NCBI GenBank assembly: GCA_963757125.1
Contig: CAVWQP010000009.1
Span: forward strand, 1,240,001-1,304,000
DNA from: CAVVSD01 sp963757125
Lineage (GTDB): Bacteria > Actinomycetota > Thermoleophilia > Solirubrobacterales > Solirubrobacteraceae
DNA length: 64,000 nt
Direction: 5' to 3'
Shown here piece by piece: positions 35,805 to 44,340 of the stretch. Under the pieces are notes generated by a model that did no database searches, was not told the origin of the DNA, and saw only the letters and a list, made by a program, of their open reading frames with translations. The stretch's first letter is position 1, and each line of letters begins with the position of its first letter. The position numbers and the translations under genes were made by a program.

Positions 35805-36299
35805 GTGCCCAGCCCGAGCACGGTGGAGCTGGTCCGGCCGCTCCCGTTCCCCGACGAGCTCGGGGAGCCGCTGTGGCAGGAGCGTCGCGCGTTCCCCGTC
35901 GCGGCCGTGTTCGGCGTGCCGGCGGCCTTCCTCGTCGTCGCGGCGATCGTCGTCGGGCCGATGGTGCTGCACGTCGTGTTCGGCCTGGCCGCCGTCGCTG
36001 CGGTCTTGCTCCTGCTCGAGCGCCGGCGCCATGCGCTGATCGAGACGCTCACCGTGACCGATCGGTACGTCGCCATCGAGCAGCCGGGCGGCGGTCGCGT
36101 GGCCCTGCCGGTCGAAGCGCTGACGACGGTCACGGTGCACGGCGACCACGTCCGGTTCGACAGCACGGAGGGCGTCATGGACTTCGCCTACGTGCGTCGC
36201 AAGCGGGCGCTGCTCCGCGCGCTGGAGCGCGCCGCGCCCGCGCTGGCGTTCGATCGCGACGCGGCGACGATGTGCCTGACCTGCTCGATCCGCTACTAG
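35805..36299 (+). CDS. Membrane protein with C-terminal PH-like (bPH) domain
   Basis: A 164-residue protein. Two hydrophobic helices (AAVFGVPAAFLVVAAIVVG and VLHVVFGLAAVAAVLLLL, residues ~33-70) precede a basic loop RRRHALIETL. A cytosolic beta-rich part follows (TVTDRYVAIEQPGG, VTVHGDHVRFDSTEGVM, then the YVRRKRALLRAL helix). This fits the small bPH-type membrane family; I am not certain of the family. Expression is probably leaderless (TAGGAT 7 nt upstream). The function is unknown. Confidence 0.65.
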   Translation: MPSPSTVELVRPLPFPDELGEPLWQERRAFPVAAVFGVPAAFLVVAAIVVGPMVLHVVFGLAAVAAVLLLLERRRHALIETLTVTDRYVAIEQPGGGRVALPVEALTTVTVHGDHVRFDSTEGVMDFAYVRRKRALLRALERAAPALAFDRDAATMCLTCSIRY

Positions 36300-36348
36300 A
36301 GGCCGTGCTGGTCTGTACGCCGGATACCGACTCACGGGAGGCCGCCCC

Positions 36349-36912
36349 ATGCGCAAACTGACCTTCGGTATGAACATGAGCCTGGACGGCTACACCGCCG
36401 CGCCCGGCGACGACCTCGGTTGGAGCGTGCCGAGCGACGAGCTGTTCCAGTGGTGGTCCGACCGGGTGGGGGCGACAGGCCTGGCGCTGTACGGGCGCAG
36501 GCTGTGGGAGGGGATGAGCTCCCACTGGCCGACCGCCGACAAGCAGCCGGGCGCCACACCGGCGACGATCGAGTACGCCCGCCGCTGGCGGGACATGCCG
36601 AAGGTGGTGTTCTCCTCGACGACCAGGACGGTCGACTGGAACACCCGTCTGGTCACCGGCGACGCGGTCACCGAGATCACCAGGCTCAAGGCCGACGACG
36701 GCGGCTCCATGGACATCGCCGGTGCCACACTCGCCGCGGCGGCCATGCGGGCCGGGCTGATCGACGAGTACGCGATCGTCACCCATCCGGTCCTGGTGGG
36801 CGGCGGCACGCCGTTCTTCACGGCCCTGGACACCTGGGTGAACCTGAGCCTGGTGGAGACCCGGACCTTTCCCGACGGCGTGGTGCTGACCAGGTACGAG
36901 ACCCAGCGGTGA
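36349..36912 (+). CDS. Dihydrofolate-reductase-like (RibD C-terminal) protein
   Basis: A 187-residue RibD_C family protein: FGMNMSLDGYTAAPGDDLG, LALYGRRLWEGMSSHW, VFSSTTRTVDWN, then MDIAGATLAAAAMRAGLIDEY and PVLVGGGTPFF. These are the NADPH-binding blocks of the family. GGAGG precedes the ATG. It is closest to the copy at 28967 in motif layout. The substrate is unknown. Confidence 0.88.
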   Translation: MRKLTFGMNMSLDGYTAAPGDDLGWSVPSDELFQWWSDRVGATGLALYGRRLWEGMSSHWPTADKQPGATPATIEYARRWRDMPKVVFSSTTRTVDWNTRLVTGDAVTEITRLKADDGGSMDIAGATLAAAAMRAGLIDEYAIVTHPVLVGGGTPFFTALDTWVNLSLVETRTFPDGVVLTRYETQR

Positions 36913-36927
36913 GTGCGGATCCGCTAG

Positions 36928-36998
36928 AGGCGCCGACCGGAATCGAACCGGTGTGCACGGCTTTGCAGGCCGCTGCGTAGCCACTCCGCCACGGCGCC
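36928..36998 (-). tRNA. tRNA-Cys (GCA), copy 1
   Basis: On the minus strand it folds with acceptor GGCGCCG/CGGCGCC, anticodon stem GCGGC/GCCGT (last pair G-U) around loop CTGCAAA (anticodon GCA), and T arm CCGGTTCGATTCCGG. The discriminator is U73, diagnostic of tRNA-Cys. CCA is not encoded. It is 71 nt long. Confidence 0.96.
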
Positions 36999-37030
36999 GG
37001 AAGGCCGCCTCATGCTAGGACCTCGTGTCG

Positions 37031-37207
37031 ATGAGCGACTGGGACGACCCCGAGGACGACGACGGCTGGGCCGACGCCGAGGTCGACCGCGCGCCGATCT
37101 GCGCGGTCTGCGGCGTGACGGCGCTACCCGCCGAGGCCGCGCGCGGCGCCGAGCCGACCTTCGTCTGCGAGAACCCCGACTGCGAGGCGTTCGGCGAGGC
37201 GGTGTGA
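37031..37207 (+). CDS. Small zinc-ribbon-like protein (58 aa)
   Basis: After an acidic start (DWDDPEDDDGW) it has CAVC near residue 26 and CENPDC near residue 47. Together these give four Cys in a zinc-ribbon arrangement. No signal or membrane segment, so it probably binds zinc in the cytosol. It lies 32 bp after the first tRNA-Cys and just before a convergent monooxygenase gene. No family recognised. Confidence 0.65.
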   Translation: MSDWDDPEDDDGWADAEVDRAPICAVCGVTALPAEAARGAEPTFVCENPDCEAFGEAV

Positions 37208-38326
37208 CTAGGTCGGGTGCGGGCCGCGCAGGCCGCGCTGCTCGAGCAGCGGGAGGACGTCCGCGTTGAACCGGGCGAGGCCGTCGGCGTAGTCGACCCA
37301 CGTGAGCAGCACGCCGTCCAGGCCGGCGTCGGAGAGCCCTGCGAGGCGCTCGGCGATCTCGACGGCCGTCCCGACGAGCGGGTAGCCGCTCATGCCGACG
37401 ATCGAGCGGTGCCGCGCGATGGCGAGGACGTCCGGGGGCAGCCCCTGCACGGCGGTGATGCCGCGCATCCAGGTCTCCAGCGCGGGCTCGTCGGGTCGCT
37501 CGGCCAGATAGCGCTCATAGGCGACGGCCTCGGCGGTCGTGTCGCGCTGGATCACGTACGTGTAGCCCCAGACCTGCAGGTCGCGCCCGTGCTCACGTGA
37601 TGCGAGGTCGCGGTACTCGGCGATCTGCGCGCGGCAGACCTCGGGGTCGTCCGAGCCGAGGATCACGAACGCCAGGTCGGCGTTCGCGGCGGCGAACTGC
37701 TTGCCTGCGGCCGAGGATCCGGCGTTCATGATCGCGGGGAACGGCTGCTGCACGGGTCGCGGGCGCGCGAGGGCGCGCTCGGCCGTGTAGAAGCGCCCCG
37801 CGAAGTCGAACTCGTCGTCCTCCGTCCAGAACCGCTTGATCAGGTCGAGCCACTCGGTCGCCTGCTCGTAGCGGTCCCCGGGCGCGGTCAACGAGGCACC
37901 GAACATCCGGAACTCGTTCTCCTGCCAGCCGGCGACGACGTTCAGGGCGAACCGGCCGCCGGAGATGTGGTCGATCGTCGCGCCCTGCTTGGCCGCGAGC
38001 AGGGGATGGATCGTCGAGACATGCGAGGTGGTGAAGACGGCCGCGTGGTCGGTCGCCTGCGCGATCGCCGCCGCCCACGTGTACGGCTCGAGGCACTCGT
38101 GCGACCGGTGATCGGGGTCCCCCTCGACGTAGCCCTTCCAGCGGCCGAACGGGACGATGGCCTCGTAGCCGGCCGCGTCGGCGATGCGGCTGAGCTCGAG
38201 GGTCTGGTCCCACGTCACCGCGTACGCCTCGGGCGCGACCGTGTGCGCGCTGCCGCTGCCGTTGTGGGCGAAGATGCCCAGCTTCAGCGCGTTCGGGCCG
38301 AACAGCGGGTTCGTGCTCGTCCGCAC
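37208..38326 (-). CDS. LuxAB-type flavin-dependent monooxygenase (LLM family)
   Basis: A 372-residue LLM-class flavin monooxygenase, of the SsuD/RutA/SfnG-type branch. The flavin site is seen in KLGIFAHNGSGSAH, TSHVSTIHPLLAAKQ, HISGGRFALNVVAGW and AIMNAGSSAAGKQFAA. It needs reduced FMN from a separate reductase, which is not adjacent. The GTG start at 38326 fits the TAGGGT box 6 nt upstream. It lies between two tRNA-Cys genes. Substrates of relatives are sulphones, sulphonates or pyrimidines; the one here is unknown. Confidence 0.88.
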   Translation of the reverse strand: MRTSTNPLFGPNALKLGIFAHNGSGSAHTVAPEAYAVTWDQTLELSRIADAAGYEAIVPFGRWKGYVEGDPDHRSHECLEPYTWAAAIAQATDHAAVFTTSHVSTIHPLLAAKQGATIDHISGGRFALNVVAGWQENEFRMFGASLTAPGDRYEQATEWLDLIKRFWTEDDEFDFAGRFYTAERALARPRPVQQPFPAIMNAGSSAAGKQFAAANADLAFVILGSDDPEVCRAQIAEYRDLASREHGRDLQVWGYTYVIQRDTTAEAVAYERYLAERPDEPALETWMRGITAVQGLPPDVLAIARHRSIVGMSGYPLVGTAVEIAERLAGLSDAGLDGVLLTWVDYADGLARFNADVLPLLEQRGLRGPHPT

Positions 38327-38332
38327 GGCGCG

Positions 38333-38338
38333 ACCCTA
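38333..38338 (-). promoter_or_regulatory. -10-like box TAGGGT of the LLM monooxygenase gene
   Basis: On the minus strand TAGGGT ends 6 nt before the GTG at 38326, with no Shine-Dalgarno sequence. Confidence 0.5.
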
Positions 38339-38357
38339 CCGCCGGGCCCGTCGCGAG

Positions 38358-38428
38358 AGGCGCCGACCAGAATCGAACTGGTGTACACGGCTTTGCAGGC
38401 CGCTGCGTAGCCACTCCGCCACGGCGCC
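38358..38428 (-). tRNA. tRNA-Cys (GCA), copy 2
   Basis: Same cloverleaf, anticodon loop (CTGCAAA) and U73 as the copy at 36928. The T-stem differs by a compensated pair (CCGG...CCGG becomes CCAG...CTGG) and one further position differs near the variable region. The paired change argues that both are functional genes. CCA is not encoded. Confidence 0.95.
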
Positions 38429-38452
38429 GGGGACAGGCGACATCGTAGGACC

Positions 38453-39652
38453 TCAGGCCTGGGTGTAGAAGTCGACGGGCAGGCCGAGCCTCGCCTGCGC
38501 GATCGACGTCGCCTTGAAGTCCAGCTGGTGGATCCCGTTGGTGCGGAACGCGCAGAGGTCGCGCCAGAGGCGCTGCATGCGCGACCCGTCGCGGGCGCCG
38601 GACGTGCTTGCCGCGCGGAAGACGGTGTCGCCCGCCTCCCAGCACAGCTTGTGCGCCGTCATGAGCTGCCCGTAGATGCGGAAGCCGCGCTCCTCGTTCA
38701 CCGGGTCGTCCTCCTGCATCGCCCGCCGGCCGTGCTCCATGTACAGCTCGCCGCAGCGCTCGACGATCGAGTACGCGGCGTCCGTGTAGGCGATCCCCAG
38801 CCCGAGGCAGCGCTGGTAGTCCTTGTTCTCGGCGCGCGTGGGACCGTCGCCGACGCTCGGCGTCCACGTCCGGCGCGCGGTGATGATGCGCTCGAACTCG
38901 TCGACCGCCCCCTGCGCGTTGCCGACCTGGACGGAGTTCAGCTCGCCCATCGCGAAGGGCACGAACGCCCCGCCGTACATGGGGTTGCCGTGCAGCTCGT
39001 AGCCCGGAGTCGTGGTGACGTCGAAGCCGACGAACTCCCCGAACGTGATCGCGTGGCTCGCGGGGACGAGCGCGTCCTCGGCGTGGACGCTGTGCGACCC
39101 GCTGCCCTTCAGGCCGATGAGGTCGCCCCAGTCGTCCAGGACCGTGAAGTCCTTGCGCGGGATCGCGGCCACGAGCACGCCGCCGTCGTCGGGTAGCGCG
39201 GCGAGGCCGATGTGGTGCGTCGCGTAGGGGACGCCCGAGCAGAAGTGCCACGTGCCGCTGACGCGGTAGCCGCCGTCGACCGGCTCGGCGAGGGCGTTCT
39301 CGGCCGCGAAGCTCGCGGACGCGACGAAATGGCCGTCGCCGAACAGCTCGGCCTGCGCCTCCTCCGGCCAGTACGACGCGACCTGCAGCGCGTGCCCGGA
39401 CCCCAGGCACGCCATCCAGCCGGTCGACGGGCACCCGCGGGCGATCGACATCATCACGCGGTAGAAGGTGGGCACGTCCATCTCCAGGCCGCCGTAGCGC
39501 TTGGGCTGCAGCAGCCGGTAGACGCCGAGCTCGCGGAACGTCTCGTGCAGCTCCTCTGAGTAGCGCGTGCGCGCCTCCGTCGCGGACTGCTCCTCGAGCA
39601 GGCGCGGGCGCAGCGCGTCGGCGGCGGCGATGAGCTCCTCGGGCGTGCTCAT
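38453..39652 (-). CDS. Flavin-dependent monooxygenase, acyl-CoA dehydrogenase fold (HsaA-like), copy B
   Basis: A 399-residue group D flavoprotein of the acyl-CoA-dehydrogenase fold. It begins with a helix carrying LRPRLLEEQSATEARTRY, followed by LQPKRYGGLEMDVPTFYRV, RGCPSTGWMACLGSGHA and YRVSGTWHFCSG. The C-terminal half has RIITARRTWTPS and FRAASTSGARDGSRMQRLWRD, with a conserved flavin-binding block. Relatives (HsaA, p-hydroxyphenylacetate 3-hydroxylase) hydroxylate phenols using reduced flavin. Its ATG overlaps the stop of the paralogous gene upstream by 4 nt. The reductase is not present. Confidence 0.87.
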   Translation of the reverse strand: MSTPEELIAAADALRPRLLEEQSATEARTRYSEELHETFRELGVYRLLQPKRYGGLEMDVPTFYRVMMSIARGCPSTGWMACLGSGHALQVASYWPEEAQAELFGDGHFVASASFAAENALAEPVDGGYRVSGTWHFCSGVPYATHHIGLAALPDDGGVLVAAIPRKDFTVLDDWGDLIGLKGSGSHSVHAEDALVPASHAITFGEFVGFDVTTTPGYELHGNPMYGGAFVPFAMGELNSVQVGNAQGAVDEFERIITARRTWTPSVGDGPTRAENKDYQRCLGLGIAYTDAAYSIVERCGELYMEHGRRAMQEDDPVNEERGFRIYGQLMTAHKLCWEAGDTVFRAASTSGARDGSRMQRLWRDLCAFRTNGIHQLDFKATSIAQARLGLPVDFYTQA

Positions 39653-40863
39653 ACGAAGCCCGGCTGCATGCCGAGCCGCAGGCGCCCGACGTTCGTCGCC
39701 GTGCGGTCCAGCTGCAGGCCCATGTGCGTGCGCATCACGGTGAGCGCCAGCATCGCGTTGCCGATCGGGTGGCCTCTGCGCGCGCTGCTCGTCCCGCCGG
39801 TCCGGAAGACCAGCTCGACCGCCTCGTCGCACAGGCGGATGCAGTTCTGCTGCAGGAAGAGCAGCCGGCGCGTCTCCTCGTCGTTGTCGTCGACCGGCTG
39901 GTCGGCCTCGTACGCGCGCGTCGCCTGGTCCATGTACCGGTCGGACCCCTCGAGCAGCGCGGCCTCCGCGAGGTCGACCAGCCCGACGGCCCGCCCCAGG
40001 TGGTGCTGGTACTCGTCGACCTCGCCGCGCAGGACGAACGGCGGGATGTCGAGCGCCTTCGACGCGAGGACGTCCTCGAAGACGTCGATCGCGCCGCGGG
40101 CGGCGCCGATCGCGATCGCCCCGAGCTCGAAGAAGAGCAGGCTGAACAGGCCGCCGGCGTACAGGGGGTTCGCGTGCGAGCGCCAGCCCGGCGGCCGCTC
40201 GGGCGACGTGCCGATCGCGGTGATCACGCGGTGCTCCGGGACGAAGACGTCCTCGGCGACGACGCGCTTGGAGCCCGTCCCACGCAGGCCGATCACGTCC
40301 CAGTTGTCGACGATCTCGTAGTCGGCGCGGTCGATGAGCAGCCACGTGAGCCGGGGCGGCTCGGTGCCCGGCACGATCGCGCTGCCCATGAAGTGTGTCG
40401 AGTGGTCGCAGCCCGATGCGTAGTCCCAGGCGCCGCTGACGGTGTAGCCGCCGTCGGTGGGCACGGCCAGACCAGCCTGCACGGGCCGGCCGGGAACCCG
40501 CAGGTCGCCGGTCGCGCCGTACAGCTCTGCCTGCGCCTCCTCGCTCCAGTGGCTCAGGAGGTGCGGGTGACCCGAGGTCAGCGCGAGCACCCAGCCGCTG
40601 GACGGGCAGCCGCGGGAGATCTCGCTCATCGCGCGGACGAAGTCGCGCAGGCCCAGCTCGTAGCCGCCGAAGCGGCGCGGCTGGAGCGCGCGGTAGAGGC
40701 CGGCATCGATGAACGCCTGGTGCGTCTCGTCGAGGAGGCGTCCCGCCGCCTCGGTCGCGGGCTGCCGTTCGCGGAGCACGGGCACGAGCGCCTGCGCCCG
40801 GGCCAGCAGCTCGGCCGCGGTGAGGTCCGGTTCGGGCGGTGCGATCTGGGTCGTCGCGGTCAT
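39649..40863 (-). CDS. Flavin-dependent monooxygenase, acyl-CoA dehydrogenase fold (HsaA-like), copy A
   Basis: A paralogue of the gene immediately downstream, about 404 residues, from the same HsaA-like family. It shows LRERQPATEAAGRLLDETHQ, YRALQPRRFGGYELGLRDFV, RGCPSSGWVLALTSGHPH, YTVSGAWDYASGCDHS and FRTGGTSSARRGHP. The pair shares 3-4 conserved blocks but differs in most other positions, suggesting different substrates or an oligomer of two chains. The ATG at 40863 is preferred over an upstream in-frame ATG at 40899 because the latter overlaps the MarR gene. It follows that gene by 16 bp. Confidence 0.87.
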   Translation of the reverse strand: MTATTQIAPPEPDLTAAELLARAQALVPVLRERQPATEAAGRLLDETHQAFIDAGLYRALQPRRFGGYELGLRDFVRAMSEISRGCPSSGWVLALTSGHPHLLSHWSEEAQAELYGATGDLRVPGRPVQAGLAVPTDGGYTVSGAWDYASGCDHSTHFMGSAIVPGTEPPRLTWLLIDRADYEIVDNWDVIGLRGTGSKRVVAEDVFVPEHRVITAIGTSPERPPGWRSHANPLYAGGLFSLLFFELGAIAIGAARGAIDVFEDVLASKALDIPPFVLRGEVDEYQHHLGRAVGLVDLAEAALLEGSDRYMDQATRAYEADQPVDDNDEETRRLLFLQQNCIRLCDEAVELVFRTGGTSSARRGHPIGNAMLALTVMRTHMGLQLDRTATNVGRLRLGMQPGFV

Positions 40864-40879
40864 GTGCTGACCGTAACCA

Positions 40880-41374
40880 TCAAGACTCTTGATCGTCAAG
40901 GAGTCGGCCGAGCAGTTCCGTGAGCGTCGTGCGCTCCTCGGCGCTCAGCGGATCGACGAGCTTGCGCTCGCGCGCGTTCGCGGCGGCGAACGCCGCGGCC
41001 ATGCGCTCGGAGCCCTTCGCGGTCAGCTCGACGTTCACCAGCCGGCGGTCGGTCGACCCGCGCCGGCGCTCGACGAAGCCGTTGCGCTCGAGCGTGTTCA
41101 GCGCGCTGGAGACACTCGCGCGCGAGGAGCTGGAGACCTCGGCGATCTGACGCGGCTCGAGCGGGCCGAGGAGCCACAGCCACCACATCACCCGGAACCC
41201 GGGCCAGGTCCAGCCCATCGGCTGGTGCGCGGTCTCGAGCTCGAGCGTGACGCGCTCGGCCGCGCGCACGATCGAGAACGCGACCGCGAACGCGGTGAGA
41301 TCGGCGCCGGGAACGACCTCGCCGACCCGCGCCTTGGCGAGTGCGAGGATCTCGTGCGGGTCGGCCGGGTTCAC
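40880..41374 (-). CDS. MarR-family transcriptional regulator
   Basis: A winged-helix regulator of about 164 residues. The wHTH reads FRVMWWLWLLGPLEPRQIAE, SSRASVSSALNTLERNGFV (recognition helix), ERRRGSTDRRLVNVELT (wing with Asp-Arg), and the dimer helices AAAFAAANARERKLVDPLS flank it. MarR proteins respond to phenolic ligands and repress nearby catabolic genes. It is the first gene of the operon that encodes the two HsaA-like monooxygenases. The GTG start is tentative. Confidence 0.85.
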   Translation of the reverse strand: MNPADPHEILALAKARVGEVVPGADLTAFAVAFSIVRAAERVTLELETAHQPMGWTWPGFRVMWWLWLLGPLEPRQIAEVSSSSRASVSSALNTLERNGFVERRRGSTDRRLVNVELTAKGSERMAAAFAAANARERKLVDPLSAEERTTLTELLGRLLDDQES

Positions 41375-41440
41375 GGGCGGGGAACCTCGTCCATCCGCGG
41401 GTGATCCGTCAAGCCGCGGTTGCTACTCTTGCGCGTCCCA

Positions 41441-41513
41441 GGGCGATTAGCTCAGCTGGGAGAGCGCCGCCTCGACAAGGCGGAGGTCACTGGTTCGAGC
41501 CCAGTATCGCCCA
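41441..41513 (+). tRNA. tRNA-Val (GAC)
   Basis: Full cloverleaf of 73 nt: acceptor GGGCGAT/ATCGCCC with discriminator A, D arm with AGCTCAGCTGGGAGAGC, anticodon stem CCGCC/GGCGG around loop TCGACAA (anticodon GAC), and T arm GGTTCGAGCC. CCA is not encoded. Confidence 0.97.
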
Positions 41514-41527
41514 CCTCGAAGAGCTCC

Positions 41528-41545
41528 GCCCCGGCGGGGCTTTTC
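41528..41545 (+). terminator. Rho-independent terminator after tRNA-Val
   Basis: GCCCC, loop GGC, GGGGC, then TTTTC forms a GC hairpin with a T run 14 nt after the tRNA. The remaining bases up to 41708 hold no gene. Confidence 0.75.
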
Positions 41546-41708
41546 TCGTTGTTCACATGTGCGCGGGATGGCGACCACCGGCCTGAGCCATCCCAAGGGG
41601 TGGTTGCCCCGCGTCAGGCGCCGAGCGTAGACTCGCGGCGCTACCGCCCACTGACCTTTCGCGCCGTTCAGCCTGCGGCAGTGGCACGACCCGAGCGAAA
41701 CGGACGCC

Positions 41709-43617
41709 ATGACGCACCCTGAGCAGCCCGTGCTCTCGCCGGGATCGATCTTCGCCGGATACACGATCGAAGGCGTCGTGGACCGCGGCGGCATGGGTGT
41801 CGTCTACCGCGCCCAGGATCCCGACCTCGACCGGCGTGTCGCGCTGAAGGTCATCGCCCCTGAACACGCCCAGGACCCCACGGCGGTCGCACGGTTCAAG
41901 TCCGAGGCGCGCCTCGCGGCATCGCTCGAGCATCCCAACATCGTCGCGATCCACCGCGGCGGCGAGTTGGACGGCGTCCTCTATCTCGCGATGCAGTTCA
42001 TCCCCGGCACCAACCTGCGCCGGATCATCGAACAGGGCACGCTCGACCTTCCGCGCATCGCGGACATCACGACGCAGGTCGCGAGCGCGCTTGACGCCGC
42101 GCACGCGCGTGGCCTCGTCCATCGCGACGTGAAGCCGGGGAACATCCTCGTGACCGGCGAGGGCGACCACGAGCACGTCTACCTCACCGACTTCGGACTG
42201 ACGAAGCGGCTGGGCACCGGGGGCGACCTGACGCGCCCCGGCGGCTGGGTCGGCACCCCCGACTACGTCGCGCCCGAGCAGATCCAGGCCCGCGACATCG
42301 ACGGTCGCGCGGACGTCTACTCCCTCGGCTGTGTCGTCTACGAGATGCTGACCGGCGAGGTCACGTTCCCGAACGGCACCGAAATGGCGAAGCTGTGGGC
42401 GCACGTCACCGATCCCCCGCCCCTCCCGCGCACCCGTCGCCCGGACCTCGTCGAGGACTTCGACGCCCTCGTCGCGCGGGCGACGGCCAAGGAGCCACAG
42501 GACCGGTTCCCGAGCGCAGGCGCACTGGCGGCCGCTGTCCGCGACGCGGTCGCCAAGCAGGAGGCCGCGCGCAAGCAGGGAGCGATGCCGGACACCGTCG
42601 GGGGCGACCTGTTCCCGCCCACGGTGATCGGCTCGACCTCGTCTGCCGTTCCGCCGGCTCCGGCCGTCTCCGCCGGCTCCGGCGACGCCGTCGCCCGTCG
42701 CCGCGGTGTTCCCGGCGGCGTCCGAGCCCGTCGAACCCCCGCCCCCGGCGACGCCACCCCCCAGTGCGCCGAGCGGGCCGCCCGGCGGGCCGGCCGGCGA
42801 CGCGCGGACCTCGCGGTCTCGGCGGGCGCCGCTCATCGCCGGACTCGTCTTCGTCGTCTGCGCGGTCGCCGCCGTGATCGTCCTGACGCAGGGTGGGTCC
42901 TCGGGCAACGACAAGGCAGGAGCACCGGCGGAGTCCGGTGAGCTCGCGAGTGGTGCGCTGGGCGCGGTCCCGACGAACCACGTCACGGGCAAGGGCGACG
43001 TCAAGGTGACGCTCAACGGCAACACCGCGACGGTCGACCTCCGTACGACGGGGCTCGTGAACGCGGCGCATCTGATGCACATCCACGCCGGCGCGAAGGG
43101 CACCTGCCCGGATCGGTCGGCCGCCCAGGAGTACGACGGCCACCTGGCGATCGGCACGCACAACGGCGCGCCGTTCTACGGCCCGGTGGTCACCTCCCTC
43201 ACGACCAAGGGGAGCACGAGCAAGAACCAGCTCCTCAACTTCGCCGACTTCCCGTTCACCGGGACCATCGACTACAAGCGCAAGATCGACGTCGGTCCGG
43301 TCGTCGCCGCCGAGATCCGTGCGGACAACGCCGTCGTCGTCGTTCACGGCATCGACTACAACGGCAACAACATCTACGACAACGTGCTCGACCGCAGCGA
43401 CCTCAGCCGCCGCTTCACGAACGAGTCCACCGCGCCCGCGGTGTGCGGCTCGCTCGTCGCGAAGAAGTCGGGCGACCAGACGACGGCCGTCGTCCGGTCT
43501 GAGACCTACTCCGCGACGCTCGTCGATGCGCCGGAGAACCCGGCCTGGCAGCCGACCGGCGACGACCCACGGCAATTCCTCTGCCACCTGGGCGGAGTGA
43601 CGACCACGACGTTGTGA
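41709..43617 (+). pseudogene. Ser/Thr protein kinase fused to an extracytoplasmic CHRD-like domain, one frameshift
   Basis: The kinase is complete. The Gly loop is VDRGGMGVVYRA, catalytic loop VHRDVKPGNILV, Mg loop LTDFGLTKRL, and VAPEQIQAR. A Pro-rich linker follows. After a frame change near 42680 (a lost base or two extra bases) the frame carries a Ser/Pro tract, then a transmembrane helix (LIAGLVFVVCAVAAVIVL). A Gly/Ser-rich exposed part follows, with a CHRD-like sensor (NTATVDLRTTGLVNAAHLM, then HIHAGAKGTCPDRS). The topology puts the kinase inside and the CHRD domain outside. PknB-type kinases with novel extracytoplasmic sensors are known, but a CHRD pairing is unusual. The frame change falls in the linker, so it might be a sequencing error. 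The next gene's GTG overlaps the stop. Confidence 0.8.
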
Positions 43618-44138
43618 GCCCAGGCCCGGTCCGCCGAGCGAGCGTGGCGGACCGGCGCCTCACGCTGCTGTTCGTCGTCGGTGCCGGCGTGGCGCTCGTG
43701 GTGCTCGTGGCCGCACTGATCACCCGCTCGTCCGGCGCCGCGAAGCCCGCGGCGCAGGCCCCGGGGGCGATTCACGTCGCTTCGTCGAAGTACGGGCCCA
43801 TCCTCGTCGACGCCCGGGACCACACGCTCTACCTGTTCCTGGCCGACGCGCACGGACGCAGCACGTGCGACGGATCGTGCGCCAAGGTGTGGCCGCCGCT
43901 GCGGGCATCCGCGAGGACGAAGGCGGGCACGGGCGTCTCGCCGCAGCTCCTGGCCACGGTGCGCCGCGCCGACGGCACGTCGCAGGTCGTCTACCACCGC
44001 CACCCGCTGTACACGATGGTCGCGGACAAGGCGCCGAAGCAGATGGCCGGACAGGCGTTCCTCGGCACCTGGTTCGTGGTCTCACCGCACGGCAACCCCG
44101 TCACCGGAGGCGTCAAGCCGAGCAAGGGGGACTACTGA
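43614..44138 (+). CDS. Secreted 'lipoprotein repeat' protein (COG4315-like)
   Basis: An N-terminal transmembrane helix (LTLLFVVGAGVALVVLVAALI) precedes an exported domain of about 130 residues. The repeat motif is SSKYGPILVDARDHTLYLF, CDGSCAKVWPPL, and later VVYHRHPLYTMVAD and GTWFVVSPHG. This matches the secreted repeat family often found as predicted lipoproteins. The two Cys in CDGSC likely form a disulphide. Expression is coupled to the kinase-CHRD gene upstream by a GTGA overlap, so it may serve the same sensing system. The precise role is unknown. Confidence 0.8.
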   Translation: MSPGPVRRASVADRRLTLLFVVGAGVALVVLVAALITRSSGAAKPAAQAPGAIHVASSKYGPILVDARDHTLYLFLADAHGRSTCDGSCAKVWPPLRASARTKAGTGVSPQLLATVRRADGTSQVVYHRHPLYTMVADKAPKQMAGQAFLGTWFVVSPHGNPVTGGVKPSKGDY

Positions 44139-44328
44139 GGCGCCCTACCGGCGGCCGACCGCGTCAGCCAGCTGCTCCTCGACGTGGGCATCCACGCCTT
44201 GGATGACCTCCGAGCGATTGTTCGCCTCGTAAACGTCTCCGAACGAGCTACCGCTTCGGACGAGGAGCAGCATGGCTCTCACGCGCCATCCGCCGCCGCC
44301 ACCGACTCAGCGGTGGTGAGGACGCCGG

Positions 44329-44334
44329 TAGATT
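44329..44334 (+). promoter_or_regulatory. -10-like box TAGATT
   Basis: TAGATT ends 6 nt before the ATG at 44341, with no Shine-Dalgarno sequence. It supports the small coiled-coil gene that follows. The rest of 44139-44328 shows no gene. Confidence 0.45.
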
Positions 44335-44340
44335 TGCCCG

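Noticed and set aside
36928..38428. Integrated element between the two tRNA-Cys genes
   Set aside because: No integrase or excisionase lies between them, and the enclosed genes look like ordinary chromosomal genes. I keep only the tRNA duplication as a finding.
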